A stretch of DNA of 64,000 nucleotides from Methanotorris igneus Kol 5 (GCF_000214415.1 NC_015562.1:1178001-1242000), one strand, 5' to 3'. Shown: positions 28,762 to 38,219, counted from the first letter of the stretch. The notes: generated by a model not told the origin, from the sequence alone. Translations and numbers: made by a program.

Positions 28762-29262
28762 ATGCCAGAATATTTGAATAAAGAAATTTTAATCCTTGGA
28801 TGTGGAAATGTTCTGTTTGGTGATGATGGGTTTGGATATGCGGTTGTAAACAAGTTAAATGCATTAAAAGAAAAAATTCCCGCCCTAAATTCTAATAAAA
28901 TAGGAATTATCGATGCTGGAACTGGAGCATCTCACTATATACTTTCTTTAATTGATGAAGATACGCCAATAAAAAAGATTATAATCATAGATGCAATTGA
29001 TTTTGGATTAAAACCGGGAGAATTGATAAAATTATATCCAAATGATTTACCAAAGATAAAAAAATACTACATAGATGCTCATGACATGCCCCTTGCAGGA
29101 CTGATAAAGGAGATTAATGAAAAATATGGCATAGAGGTTGTAGTTATTGGATGCCAATCAAAAAATATGACTGCCCCAGATATATGCCTTGAATTGTCAG
29201 AAGAGGTTAAAAATGCAGTAGATAGGGCTGTTGAGATGGTTTTAGATGAGTTATTAAAATAA
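28762..29262 (+). CDS. frcD: F420 hydrogenase maturation endopeptidase
   Basis: 166 residues, HycI/HoxM family. Removes the C-terminal tail of the large subunit once nickel is inserted. Nickel-sensing residues are in CGNVLFGDDGFGYAV (the GNxLxxDDGxG signature), IIDAGTGA, and DAHDMPL, with a conserved C-terminal segment VVVIGCQ. Lies 11 bases after frcA, the standard frcADGB order. Confidence 0.93.
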   Translation: MPEYLNKEILILGCGNVLFGDDGFGYAVVNKLNALKEKIPALNSNKIGIIDAGTGASHYILSLIDEDTPIKKIIIIDAIDFGLKPGELIKLYPNDLPKIKKYYIDAHDMPLAGLIKEINEKYGIEVVVIGCQSKNMTAPDICLELSEEVKNAVDRAVEMVLDELLK

Positions 29263-29284
29263 ATAAATTTGTGGGGGGGAAACT

Positions 29285-30010
29285 ATGGTAAAAATAGCAC
29301 ACATACACATGTGTGGATGTACAGGATGTTTGATATCTCTTGCAGATACCTATGAGCAACTTTTGGATATTTTAAATAAGGTGGAATTGGTCTATGCATT
29401 AACTCTGGTGGATGAAAAGACAGAGATAAAAGAAATAGATGATAAGATAATTATTGAAAGAAAAATTCCTGATGATATCGATATTGCGCTTGTGGAGGGT
29501 AGTGTTTGCTTAGATGATGAGCACTCACTAAAAGAAATTCTTGAAGTTAGGGAAAAATCAAAGATTGTTGTTGCTTTGGGGGCTTGTGCTGCGACTGGTG
29601 GAGTTACAAGATTCTGCAGAGGAAACCAAATGTCAAAACCAGTTCATAGTTCATTTGTTCCAATAGGGGAAGTAATAAAGGTTGATTTGGCACTTCCAGG
29701 ATGTCCTCCATCAACTGAATCTATTGTAAAATTGATAGGGGCAGCATTAAATGGGGATACCGTATATTTGGAGCCATATGCTGAATTAGCAAATAAAACA
29801 GAAGTGTGTGGTTGTGATTTGCTATACAAAGTTGTTAATAAATCCCTCTGTATGGGTTGTGGGACTTGTGCAGCAGCATGTCCAACGAGGGCAATTGAAA
29901 TGCTCGATGGGAGACCAAACGTGTTGAAAGAACTCTGTATTAAGTGTGGAGCATGTTCAGTCCAATGTCCAAGAATCAGATTCCCAAAATTAATTGAAGA
30001 GATCGAATAA
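29285..30010 (+). CDS. frcG: F420 hydrogenase gamma (small) subunit
   Basis: 241 residues. Starts with the proximal-cluster motif [35 protein letters not shown] and [10 protein letters not shown] follow as in hydrogenase small subunits. The C-terminus carries two [4Fe-4S] motifs, [12 protein letters not shown] and [12 protein letters not shown]. It relays electrons from FrcA to the flavin of FrcB. Start follows a run of GGGGGG. Confidence 0.94.
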   Translation: MVKIAHIHMCGCTGCLISLADTYEQLLDILNKVELVYALTLVDEKTEIKEIDDKIIIERKIPDDIDIALVEGSVCLDDEHSLKEILEVREKSKIVVALGACAATGGVTRFCRGNQMSKPVHSSFVPIGEVIKVDLALPGCPPSTESIVKLIGAALNGDTVYLEPYAELANKTEVCGCDLLYKVVNKSLCMGCGTCAAACPTRAIEMLDGRPNVLKELCIKCGACSVQCPRIRFPKLIEEIE

Positions 30011-30042
30011 ATTGAGCTATAGTAGTTAGAGAGGTGGTATTT

Positions 30043-30891
30043 GTGGATGCTTTTGGAAAGTATAAAACTGTCGTCTCTGCGAGGGCGACTGATAAGAAAA
30101 TATTAAAAAAGTCTCAAGATGGGGGAATCGTTTCAGCAGCATTCATCTATGGTTTAGAGAATGGATTATTAGATGGGGTTATTGTTGCAGATAATGCAGG
30201 AGAATTTAAAGCAGTTCCGAAAGTTGCTACAACTCCAGAGGAAGTTTTAGAAGCGGCAGGAACTAAATACACAGTCTGCCCAAACATAAGCGTTTTAAAA
30301 AGTGCAGTTAGAGAATATGCATTAGAAAAAGTTGGTATCGTCGGAACTCCATGCCAAATAAGAGCCGTTAGAAAGTTAATGAAGTATCCAGTAGGATTTA
30401 GACACACTGACAGCAAAATCGCTTTAACAATCGGTATCTTTTGTATGGAAAACTTCCCATACATGGGGTTGAAGACGATTGTTGAAGAACACTGTGGAGT
30501 TAAGATGGAGGACGTTGTTAAGATGGATATTGGGAAGGGTAAGTTTTGGGTTTATACAAAATGGGGTGAGACAAAGGCTATCAAGTTGAAAGAGACCCAT
30601 CCTTACGAGCAAATTGCATGCCACGTTTGTACTGACTACACTGCTGAGTTGGCAGACATTTCAACCGGTTCTGTTGGTAGTCCAGATGGTTGGAGCACCG
30701 TATTCGTAAGAACTATAAGAGGGGAAGAATTCTTCAACAAAATGGTTGAAGATGGCTACTTAGAAATTAAACCAATAGAAGAAGTCAAACCAGGTTTAGG
30801 ATTAGTCGAAAAATTAGCCCTAACTAAAAAAGAGAAAAATACAAAAGAAATCGAACATAGAAAAGAGTTAGGATTACCCGTTCCTTACTAA
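30043..30891 (+). CDS. frcB: F420 hydrogenase beta subunit (F420-reducing flavoprotein)
   Basis: 282 residues. Binds FAD and F420: [50 protein letters not shown], and [18 protein letters not shown] chose GTG 30043, with GAGGTGG at 30031-30037, over GTG 30034, which is inside that ribosome site. From about 30250 onward it uses more C-ending codons than frcA and frcG, like highly expressed genes. A near-identical second copy of its last 27 bases lies downstream at 31143, across a hairpin-rich insertion. Confidence 0.93.
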   Translation: MDAFGKYKTVVSARATDKKILKKSQDGGIVSAAFIYGLENGLLDGVIVADNAGEFKAVPKVATTPEEVLEAAGTKYTVCPNISVLKSAVREYALEKVGIVGTPCQIRAVRKLMKYPVGFRHTDSKIALTIGIFCMENFPYMGLKTIVEEHCGVKMEDVVKMDIGKGKFWVYTKWGETKAIKLKETHPYEQIACHVCTDYTAELADISTGSVGSPDGWSTVFVRTIRGEEFFNKMVEDGYLEIKPIEEVKPGLGLVEKLALTKKEKNTKEIEHRKELGLPVPY

Positions 30892-31142
30892 GAGGCATTG
30901 CTGAGCGAAGCGAAGCAATGCATCCCTTTGATGAAACTTTTTTAAAAGTTTCAGGTCAGTGCATCCCTTTTGATGAAATCGAAGCGAAGCTTCGAGCAGC
31001 GTCCACTGCAACCTTCGGTTGCAGGGAAGTTGAATAACGTAGTTATTCAACTAAATCTTTGATTTCGCCTAATCGAACCGTAAGGTTCGAGCTGCAAAAC
31101 CGACAGGTTTTGCTTAACTTTTTTTAAAAGTTTCAAAGAGAG
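30892..31142. repeat. Hairpin-rich block downstream of frcB
   Basis: About 250 bases packed with perfect palindromes: GCATTGCT..AGCAATGC, TCGAAGC-GAA-GCTTCGA, CTGCAACC-TTC-GGTTGCAG, GTTGAATAAC-GTA-GTTATTCAAC, TCGAACC-GTAA-GGTTCGA and GCAAAACC-GACA-GGTTTTGC. The CTGCAACC plus GTTGAATAA pair recurs at about 51148-51180 with changed but still pairing bases. The block lies between frcB and a second copy of the frcB end. No coding frame. Confidence 0.8.
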
Positions 31143-31169
31143 GAGTTAGGACTACCAGTTCCTTACTAA
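31143..31169 (+). pseudogene. Orphan second copy of the frcB 3' end
   Basis: GAGTTAGGACTACCAGTTCC and the next seven bases match frcB 30865-30891 at 25 of 27 positions, including the stop codon. Both copies encode ELGLPVPY; the two differences are synonymous (TTA/CTA, CCC/CCA). Upstream codons read CAA AGA GAG, against CAT AGA AAA in frcB. It looks like the original end of the gene, now cut off by the hairpin block. The remaining 260 bases up to nop5 are AT-rich with a TATA-like TTTATTTATACC near 31308. Confidence 0.75.
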
Positions 31170-31430
31170 ATAACTTCTGTTTAACTTTTTTAAGGGCTAG
31201 GCTTTAATATTAATTAAGCATTAAAATATAGGGGCTCTTAAATTGCTTTTTTAGATCCAGTTAATTTGGGGATTTGTTTTTTTTGTTTTATTGCTATTTT
31301 TAAATTTATTTATACCCACAAATTTTCTGAATTTTTAAATTTGATAAAATTAACTTTAAAGATACATACAAAGAAATATAAAGTAGGTTGATGAACAATA
31401 AAATAAGATTTTCATTTAAGGGGTGATGAG

Positions 31431-32687
31431 ATGTTATTTATTGCCTTTTCACCATTTGGAGCATTTGCTTTAAAAGAAAAAGAGAGTTACACTTACACTA
31501 TTGATGATATTGAGTATTACAAGATTTTTAATGAAGAAGAAATCCCAAAAATACTATATGATTTGAAGAGAGGGAATGTGCAGGGCATAATTGAAGATTT
31601 AAAGAAAGAGTGGAATGTTGATGATGAAGTTGATGTGGAGGTTTTTGGTAAACCTAACGTCGCTGGAGAAATCGTTAGAGCTAATTTATATGAGTTAGGA
31701 AGAAAGTTTGGGGTTTTTGAAGATTATAATGACTTTATAAATAAGATGAATTTTTGGGCTTTGGAGTTGACAAAGTTATCTATGAAATCCTTTTCCCAAC
31801 AAAAGGATAAATTGATTATTCAGACAGTTGAGGCACTGGATGATTTAGACAAAACTTTAAACTTACTCTCTGAGAGAATTAGAGAGTGGTATTCCTTATA
31901 TTTCCCTGAAATGGACAAAATTATCAAAAAGCATGAACTTTATGTAAATTTGATTACTCAATTTGGAGAGAGGGAGAAATTTACAAAATCCCAACTTAAA
32001 AAGATACTTCCATCAAATATAGCAAAGGAGCTTGCAGAATCTGCAAAGTCATCTATGGGTGGGGATATATCAGAGGAGGACTTGAGAATTTTAAGGGACA
32101 TGGCTGAGGAGATAAAAAGGTTGTATGAAAGAAGGAAAGAGTTACAAAGTTATTTAGAGGATCTTATGGAGGAATTTGCCCCAAATTTAACGAAAGTTGC
32201 TGGAGCATCTTTAGGAGCAAGATTGATAAGTTTGGCTGGAGGATTAGAGAAACTTGCAAAATTCCCAGCATCTACAGTTCAGGTTTTAGGGGCGGAGAAA
32301 GCGTTATTCGCTCATTTAAGGGAAGGGGCAGAACCTCCAAAGCATGGAGTAATTTATCAGCATCCGTTCATTCAAAGTTCACCAAAATATTTGCGTGGGA
32401 AGATAGCAAGAGCTTTAGCGTGTAAGATTTCAATTGCTGCAAGGGCAGACATGTTTGGGAATTACATTGGAGATATGCTTTTAGAGCAATTGGAGAAGAA
32501 AGTTGAAGAAATTAGAAAGAGATATCCAAAACCACCAAAGAAGAAAAAGAAAGAAAAAGCAAAAAAAGGTAAGAAAAAAGAAAAGAAACCAAAAAAAGAA
32601 AAACCAAAGAAAAAGAAAGAGAAGAAAAAAGGAAAAAAAGGAAAAATTGAGAGAAAAGTTATAGGAAAAACAAAGAGTAGAGAATAA
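31431..32687 (+). CDS. Nop5 (Nop56/58), C/D box RNP scaffold protein
   Basis: 418 residues. It bridges L7Ae-bound C/D guide RNAs and fibrillarin for 2'-O-methylation of rRNA and tRNA. N-terminal fibrillarin-binding domain, central coiled coil (~120-240), and the Nop domain with LTKVAGASLGARLISLAGGLEKL and PASTVQVLGAEKALFAHL. The last ~50 residues are almost all lysine, glutamate and proline, a charged tail that would bind RNA. ATG 31431 after GGGGTGATGAG. Fibrillarin lies 1.15 kb downstream rather than adjacent as in most archaea. Confidence 0.95.
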   Translation: MLFIAFSPFGAFALKEKESYTYTIDDIEYYKIFNEEEIPKILYDLKRGNVQGIIEDLKKEWNVDDEVDVEVFGKPNVAGEIVRANLYELGRKFGVFEDYNDFINKMNFWALELTKLSMKSFSQQKDKLIIQTVEALDDLDKTLNLLSERIREWYSLYFPEMDKIIKKHELYVNLITQFGEREKFTKSQLKKILPSNIAKELAESAKSSMGGDISEEDLRILRDMAEEIKRLYERRKELQSYLEDLMEEFAPNLTKVAGASLGARLISLAGGLEKLAKFPASTVQVLGAEKALFAHLREGAEPPKHGVIYQHPFIQSSPKYLRGKIARALACKISIAARADMFGNYIGDMLLEQLEKKVEEIRKRYPKPPKKKKKEKAKKGKKKEKKPKKEKPKKKKEKKKGKKGKIERKVIGKTKSRE

Positions 32688-32817
32688 TTTATTTAATCTA
32701 AAATGCCGTTCAAAACTGTTTAGTTTTTTGTGAGTATTTGTGAGGATATGTGTGTTTATGAGTTTTCGATATATTTATGTAGAACTTTATAAAGATAAAA
32801 AGATAGATGGGTGGAGC

Positions 32818-32967
32818 TTGGGGTCATCTCGGAGCGAAGCGACGAGAACTTAAAAACCGTTAGGTTTTTATGTCCACGACAGGGGCAGAGACACTCTTGT
32901 GTGGCTGATGACGCCCAAGTCCAATATGGGTATTTACTCACCAATACTCATATTGGACAGACCCCAA
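32818..32967. ncRNA. Candidate structured RNA or palindromic element, 150 nt
   Basis: The region is closed by TTGGGGTC (32818-32825) pairing with GACCCCAA (32960-32967). Inside are CTCG..CGAG, AAAAACC-GTTA-GGTTTTT, ACAC-TCTT-GTGT, and a long stem GTCCAATATGGGTATT / AATACTCATATTGGAC that leaves one G-T pair. It is GC-rich relative to its flanks and has a TATA-like ATATATTTAT about 45 bases upstream. I do not recognise a known RNA. Relation to the intergenic hairpin family is possible (GAGCGAAGCGA). Confidence 0.45.
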
Positions 32968-33068
32968 AATACTCTTTTTTATTTTATAAGATGTTTTTAT
33001 GTTTTGATTTTATTATTGAAACAAATAATAAAATAGTTATAACATCATCTAAAATATTGAATTCCATG

Positions 33069-33607
33069 TTATCTTCCAATTTCTTTCAAATAAATTTTTA
33101 CTATGTCTTCAATATCATCCTTTAAATAAATTTTCATTGGTGTTGATAATATTTGAATAAACTTTGAGTTTATCTTTCTTTTTAAAATAAGATATCCATC
33201 TTTTTTTATATATCCATCAAAATCTTCCCATTTTACAAATAAATTTCCATATCTTATTCCATCTTTGCAAATATAAACATCTTCATCCCTATTTATGGAT
33301 TTCCAAAAAATTACTAAGGATAATATTATTAAAATTTCAGAGGTTATTGCAGTAATTAATTTATAAATATTAATGTTTAAATTGTAGATAAATATATCTA
33401 ATAAAAATATAAAATTATAAAAATTCCAATTAAAATTGGTAATAAAATCTTATCATACTTTGCTTTTTTCCCATACATGAGGTAGAGATGGTTCATTTTT
33501 ATTTTTCCAACAACATTCTTAAATTTTTTGTTTGTGCGGTTTTTTGATACAGAATATATTACCATATTTATAAAAAAGCTCAATGAAATAAATAACAAGG
33601 CGTCCAT
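33069..33607 (-). pseudogene. Small membrane protein gene broken by one frameshift
   Basis: The first frame, from ATG 33607, gives 69 residues with two hydrophobic segments and stops at 33398. The -1 frame continues at that point without a start codon for about 110 residues, with clear protein character (DEDVYICKDGIRYGNLFVKWEDFDGYIKKD, given here as DEDVYICKDGIRYGNL then FVKWEDFDGYIKKD). It ends at TAA 33069-33071. One extra T in the run ATATTTTTATT would join them into a protein of about 175 residues. The C-terminal part resembles small methanogen proteins of unknown function. Real mutation or a sequencing slip cannot be told apart. Confidence 0.65.
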
Positions 33608-33841
33608 TTTCCCCCTTAATAACTTTTTAAGTATTTTCTGATAAGATATTCAAGTTCTTTATTATTATTTAAAAATTATTTTTTGGGAGGTTAAACTATT
33701 AAGTTGTTTGCGTTATAATGGCTAAAAACTTCAATGAAATTAAGAAGTTAATTGGAATTTTACAGTTGATTTATTGTCCTTAACAAATTAATATATAGCA
33801 CCTCATTTTTATTTAATTTTAATTATAATTTTGGTGATAAA

Positions 33842-34528
33842 ATGGAAGATATAAAGATAAAAGAAATCTTTGAAAATATATATGAAGTTGATTTAGGTGA
33901 TGGCTTAAGAAGAATAGCGACAAAATCCCTCGTTGAAGGAAAAAGAGTCTATGGAGAAAAACTCATAAAAGTTAATGGAGTTGAGTATAGAATATGGAAT
34001 CCAAACAAAAGTAAATTGGCAGCGGCAATAATAAACGGGTTAAAAGTAATGCCCATAAAAAAAGGTACAAAAGTTCTTTATTTGGGGGCATCAGCAGGAA
34101 CAACACCATCTCATGTTGCCGATATTGTTGAAAAATCCCCAATTTATTCAGTTGAATACTCCCCAAGAATTATGAGGGAGTTTTTAGAGGTTTGTGAGGA
34201 TAGAAAAAATCTAATTCCCATACTTGGAGATGCAAATAAACCCCAAGAATATGCGTTTATTGTGGAGAAGGTTGATGTTATCTATGAGGACGTTGCCCAA
34301 CCAAATCAGGCAGAGATTTTAATTAAAAATGCAAAGTGGTTTTTGAAAAAAGGCGGTTATGGAATGATCTCTATAAAAGCAAGGAGTATAGATGTTACAA
34401 AAGATCCAAAAGAAATATTTAAAGAACAAAAGGAAATTTTGGAAAATGGAGGTTTTAAGATTGTTGATAAAGTAAATATTGAGCCGTTCGAAAAAGACCA
34501 CGTTATGTTTGTTGGGATTTGGGAGTAA
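33842..34528 (+). CDS. flpA: Fibrillarin, rRNA/tRNA 2'-O-methyltransferase
   Basis: 228 residues. SAM-dependent methyltransferase of C/D box RNPs, partner of Nop5 encoded upstream. SAM site VLYLGASAGTTPSHVADIV, then YSVEYSPR, ILGDANKPQEY and VDVIYEDVAQPNQAEIL, and ISIKARSID near the end. Length is normal. Sequences resembling the terminal repeats of the intergenic elements lie on both sides (33709-33722 and 34640-34653). Confidence 0.96.
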   Translation: MEDIKIKEIFENIYEVDLGDGLRRIATKSLVEGKRVYGEKLIKVNGVEYRIWNPNKSKLAAAIINGLKVMPIKKGTKVLYLGASAGTTPSHVADIVEKSPIYSVEYSPRIMREFLEVCEDRKNLIPILGDANKPQEYAFIVEKVDVIYEDVAQPNQAEILIKNAKWFLKKGGYGMISIKARSIDVTKDPKEIFKEQKEILENGGFKIVDKVNIEPFEKDHVMFVGIWE

Positions 34529-34757
34529 TCGTTTCTTATTTAGTTGTTTATGATATGAAATATATAAATAAATTTAAATAACTTCTATTTTCTCTAATAC
34601 TCATAACTTTATAAAAAATTTCTTTATATCTAATGTCAGCGTAAACGACTAATTTTTATTTTTAAACGGGTGGTAAATTTTTGAGTTAATCACAAACTTA
34701 CATCTGGAATTTTTACTGTGCTGTTATTTTATTGATTAAATAAAAAAGGGTGAAATG

Positions 34758-35624
34758 ATGAAGCAAATAGCATTTTATGGGAAAGGAGGAATTGGAAAAT
34801 CAACAACTGTCTGTAATATAGCGGCGGCATTGGCAGATGAAGGGAAAAGGGTTATGGTTGTTGGTTGCGACCCGAAGCATGATTGTACATCGAATTTAAG
34901 GGGAGGAGAAGAGATTCCAACGGTTTTAGATACGTTGAGAGAGAAAGGTATGGAGAAAATGAGTTTAAGTGATATAGAAAAGAGAATAGACATAGATGAG
35001 ATTGTTTATAAGGGATATAAGGGCATTTATTGTATTGAGGCGGGGGGTCCTAAGCCGGGTTATGGGTGTGCTGGGAGGGGTGTTATTGTTGCTATTGATT
35101 TGTTAAAGAAGATGAATGTTTTTGAAGAGTTGGGAGTTGATGTTGTTTTATATGATGTCCTTGGGGATGTTGTTTGTGGGGGGTTTGCCATGCCTTTGAG
35201 GATGGGGTTGGCTGAGCAAATTTATATTGTTACTTCTTCCGATTACATGGCTATGTATGCTGCAAACAATATTTGCAGAGGGATGAAAGAATTTGCAAAA
35301 AGAGGTGGAAGTAGGTTAGGTGGTTTAATTTATAACGTTAGGGGTTCTTTGGATGCGGAGGATATTGTTACTGAGTTTGCTAAAAAATTGGGAACTGAGA
35401 TTATTGGTAAAATTCCAAATTCTTTGTTAATTGCTGAGGCGGAGATTGAGGGTAAGACGGTTATTGAATATGCCCCAGACAGTGAGATTGCATCAATTTA
35501 TAGAGAACTTGCTAAGAAGATTTACAAAAATAAAAATGGAGTTATCCCAAATCCATTGGAAAATGAAGAGATTATGCAGATTGGAAAGAGAGTTAAGGAG
35601 AGAATTAGGAGTTTAAGGTCTTAA
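34758..35624 (+). CDS. cfbC: Ni-sirohydrochlorin a,c-diamide reductive cyclase, NifH-like component
   Basis: 288 residues. Nitrogenase-iron-protein homologue that drives the six-electron reduction during coenzyme F430 synthesis. Walker [14 protein letters not shown], cluster cysteines in GCAGRGV and [12 protein letters not shown], and [15 protein letters not shown]. The [32 protein letters not shown] and [12 protein letters not shown] segments fit CfbC rather than NifH. No nifD-like or cfbD gene is next to it. ATG 34758 is preferred to ATG 34755 because of the spacing from GGGTGA. Confidence 0.85.
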   Translation: MKQIAFYGKGGIGKSTTVCNIAAALADEGKRVMVVGCDPKHDCTSNLRGGEEIPTVLDTLREKGMEKMSLSDIEKRIDIDEIVYKGYKGIYCIEAGGPKPGYGCAGRGVIVAIDLLKKMNVFEELGVDVVLYDVLGDVVCGGFAMPLRMGLAEQIYIVTSSDYMAMYAANNICRGMKEFAKRGGSRLGGLIYNVRGSLDAEDIVTEFAKKLGTEIIGKIPNSLLIAEAEIEGKTVIEYAPDSEIASIYRELAKKIYKNKNGVIPNPLENEEIMQIGKRVKERIRSLRS

Positions 35625-35679
35625 ATTTTATTTTTTTGATTATAGAATATAAAGCATGAACATATAATCGGGTGAAAGG

Positions 35680-36414
35680 ATGATTTTGGGCATAGATGTT
35701 GGTTCAACCACCACAAAAATGGTTCTAATGGAAAATAACAAAATAGTCGATTACAAAATAAAAAATATCGGCGTTGTTGTTGAGGAAGAGGATATTTTAA
35801 AGATGGTTAATGAGTTTGAGAAAGAATACAGTGTAGATAAAGTAGTTGCGACTGGTTATGGAAGGCACAAAATAACTTTTGCGGATAGGGTTGTTCCGGA
35901 GGTTATTGCATTAGGAAGAGGAGCAAATTATTTTTTCAAGGAGGCGGATGGAGTTGTTGATATTGGAGGACAGGATAGCAAGGTTATAAAGATAGATAAA
36001 GATGGAAATGTTGTGGATTTTATCCTATCTGATAAATGTGCAGCGGGAACAGGGAAGTTTTTGGAGAAATGCATAGAGATTTTGAAGATTGAGGATGATA
36101 TAAATAAATACAAATCAAATAACATTGCTAAAATCTCATCTATGTGTGCTGTCTTTGCAGAGAGTGAAATTATTTCCTTATTGGCTAAAAAAACACCAAA
36201 AGAGAATATTTTAATGGGGGTTTATGAGAGTATCTGTAATAGAATTATACCAATGGTAAATAAATTGGGGATAAATAATATTGTCTTCAGTGGAGGGGTT
36301 GCAAAGAATAGGGTTTTAGCAGAGGTGTTAGAGGAAAAGTTAAATAAAAGTATCTTAATTCCAAAAGAACCGCAAATTGTTTGCTGTGTTGGTGCTATAT
36401 TGAAGGGCTTTTAA
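35680..36414 (+). CDS. ATP-dependent activase (BadF/BcrA/HgdC family) for the double-cubane reductase
   Basis: 244 residues, ASKHA ATPase fold. GIDVGSTTTKMV binds phosphate, VVDIGGQDSKVI is the second phosphate motif, and cysteines in DKCAAGTGKF and SSMCAVFAESE would hold one [4Fe-4S] between two subunits. Such proteins inject an electron into 2-hydroxyacyl-CoA dehydratases or double-cubane proteins. The likely target is the protein at 37101-38219. ATG after GGGTGAAAGG. Confidence 0.9.
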   Translation: MILGIDVGSTTTKMVLMENNKIVDYKIKNIGVVVEEEDILKMVNEFEKEYSVDKVVATGYGRHKITFADRVVPEVIALGRGANYFFKEADGVVDIGGQDSKVIKIDKDGNVVDFILSDKCAAGTGKFLEKCIEILKIEDDINKYKSNNIAKISSMCAVFAESEIISLLAKKTPKENILMGVYESICNRIIPMVNKLGINNIVFSGGVAKNRVLAEVLEEKLNKSILIPKEPQIVCCVGAILKGF

Positions 36415-36446
36415 AATCTTTAATTTTTTAGAATCTTGGTGGGAAG

Positions 36447-36944
36447 ATGAAAGGAAAGAAAATTGCAATTGTGGCTCACTGCATATTAAATCAAAATAGT
36501 GTTGTTAATGGCTTAGAGAGGGCAGAAGGGGCGTTTAATGATGTTGTTGAATTGCTTTTAAAGAAAAATTATGCTATAATTCAACTCCCATGTCCAGAGA
36601 TGCTATATTTGGGGATAGATAGGGTAGGAAAAACAAAGGAGGAATATGATACTGAGGAATATAGGGAGCTTTGTAGGGAAATTTTAAAACCAATAGTCAA
36701 ATATCTGGGAGAGTATAGTAAAGAAGGATTTAGATTTATTTTAATCGGGATAGAAGGTTCTCCGACATGTGGGATTTTTAAAACTGTAACAAAAGAGGGA
36801 TTAATAGATGGAAGAGGTATTTTAATGGAGGAATTTTTAAAAATGTTAGAGAATGAGCATATAGATTTGAAGAAAATTGATTTTCCAGTAAATATGAATG
36901 AATACAACGAATTTTTAAAAGAATTAGAAAGATTGTTGATGTAG
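36447..36944 (+). CDS. TudS-related (DUF523-like) putative iron-sulfur desulfidase
   Basis: 165 residues. Three cysteines in conserved settings, AHCILNQNSVVNG, LPCPEMLYLG and GIEGSPTCGIF, match the TudS family, in which three cysteines hold a [4Fe-4S] cluster that takes sulfur from thiouracil-like substrates. The substrate here is unknown. It lies between the activase and the double-cubane-type protein on the same strand, so a sulfur-transfer function in that pathway is inferred. Confidence 0.75.
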   Translation: MKGKKIAIVAHCILNQNSVVNGLERAEGAFNDVVELLLKKNYAIIQLPCPEMLYLGIDRVGKTKEEYDTEEYRELCREILKPIVKYLGEYSKEGFRFILIGIEGSPTCGIFKTVTKEGLIDGRGILMEEFLKMLENEHIDLKKIDFPVNMNEYNEFLKELERLLM

Positions 36945-37100
36945 AATTTTCTTTTTTGTATTTGACACCATTAGGAATTCTAATTATCCAAATAGCTATT
37001 AAAATTTTAAATAAAAATGTTTTTATACTCTTACATTTCAAAGAAATTTGATGATTTTTGAAGATATGTTATTAAAAAATCTAATAACTAAGGTGATATG

Positions 37101-38219
37101 ATGGAGCTAAATGCAATAAAAAAACTCATGGAAAAATTCGCAAATAGGAAAGAACAACTCTACAAACAAAAAGAAGAAGGAAAAAAAGTATTTGGTATGT
37201 TCTGTGCGTTTGTTCCAATTGAATTAATATTGGCAGCAGATGCTATTCCAGTTGGTTTGTGTGGAGGTAAAAATGACACAGTTCCAATTGCAGAGGAGGA
37301 TTTACCAAGAAATCTCTGTCCATTGATAAAATCATCTTATGGATTTAAAAAGGCAAAATCATGCCCATACTTTGAGGCAGCAGATGTAGTTATTGGAGAG
37401 ACAACGTGTGATGGTAAGAAAAAGATGTTTGAGTTATTGGAAAGAATGGTTAAAATGCACGTAATGCAACTTCCATACATGAAAACAGAAAAAGCAAAGG
37501 AATTATGGGTTGAAGAGGTTAAAAAATTAAAGGAAATGATTGAGAAAGAGACTGGCAATAAAATTGATGAAGAAAAATTGAAAGAGAGTGTTGAGAAAGT
37601 AAACAAAATGAGAAAACTCTTCTACAAGTTGTATGAGTTGAGGGCAAACAAACCAACACCAATAAAAGGTATTGATGCTTTAAAATTGTTCCAATTTGCT
37701 TATTTGTTGGATATTGATGATACAATAGAAATTTTGGAAGAGTTAGTTAAAGAGTTAGAAGAGAAAGTCAAAAAAGGAGAGGGTTATGAAGGTAAAAGAA
37801 TCTTAGTTAGCGGTTGCCCAATGGTTGCTGGAAACACAAAAATCGTTGAGTTAATTGAGGAAGTTGGTGGGGTTGTTGTTGGTGAGGAAAGTTGTACTGG
37901 AACAAGATTCTTTGAGAATTTAGTTGAAGAACCAACTATTGAGGGCATAGCAGAGAGATACTTAAAAATCCCATGCGCATGCATGTTCCACAACGATGAG
38001 AGGATAGAGAACATCAAAAGATTGGTTAAAGAGTTGAATGCTGATGGAGTTGTTTACTACACATTGCAGTATTGCCACACTTTCAATGTAGAGGGAGCAA
38101 GAGTTGAGGAAGAACTTAAAAAAGAAGGCATTCCAGTTATTAGGATTGAGACAGATTACTCTGAAAGCGATAAAGAGCAATTAAAAACAAGATTGGAGGC
38201 ATTTATTGAGATGATTTAA
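37101..38219 (+). CDS. Double-cubane-cluster-type anaerobic reductase (HgdB family)
   Basis: 372 residues of the 2-hydroxyacyl-CoA dehydratase fold, but a single subunit with its own activase nearby. That fits the double-cubane proteins, which reduce small molecules such as acetylene or azide in vitro. Cysteines in [61 protein letters not shown] and QYCHTF could bind the cluster. The physiological substrate is not known. ATG 37101 is chosen over 37098 because GGTGAT lies directly before 37098. Confidence 0.82.
   Translation: MELNAIKKLMEKFANRKEQLYKQKEEGKKVFGMFCAFVPIELILAADAIPVGLCGGKNDTVPIAEEDLPRNLCPLIKSSYGFKKAKSCPYFEAADVVIGETTCDGKKKMFELLERMVKMHVMQLPYMKTEKAKELWVEEVKKLKEMIEKETGNKIDEEKLKESVEKVNKMRKLFYKLYELRANKPTPIKGIDALKLFQFAYLLDIDDTIEILEELVKELEEKVKKGEGYEGKRILVSGCPMVAGNTKIVELIEEVGGVVVGEESCTGTRFFENLVEEPTIEGIAERYLKIPCACMFHNDERIENIKRLVKELNADGVVYYTLQYCHTFNVEGARVEEELKKEGIPVIRIETDYSESDKEQLKTRLEAFIEMI

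Noticed and set aside
16565-30891. Selenocysteine (in-frame UGA) in the hydrogenase, HdrA, FwdB and Fdh genes
   Set aside because: All the relevant positions are TGT or TGC cysteine codons and the frames are continuous without UGA.
32818-32967. RNase P RNA or SRP RNA
   Set aside because: The conserved core sequences of RNase P RNA and the tetraloop region of SRP RNA are not present, and the length is too short for SRP RNA.
32811-33125. 104-codon plus frame after nop5
   Set aside because: It runs through the structured 150-base region and over the C-terminal part of the frameshifted minus-strand gene; no start signal.
34758-35624. Nitrogenase iron protein NifH
   Set aside because: No nifD/K or nifI genes adjoin, and the C-terminal third fits CfbC of F430 synthesis, which every methanogen needs.
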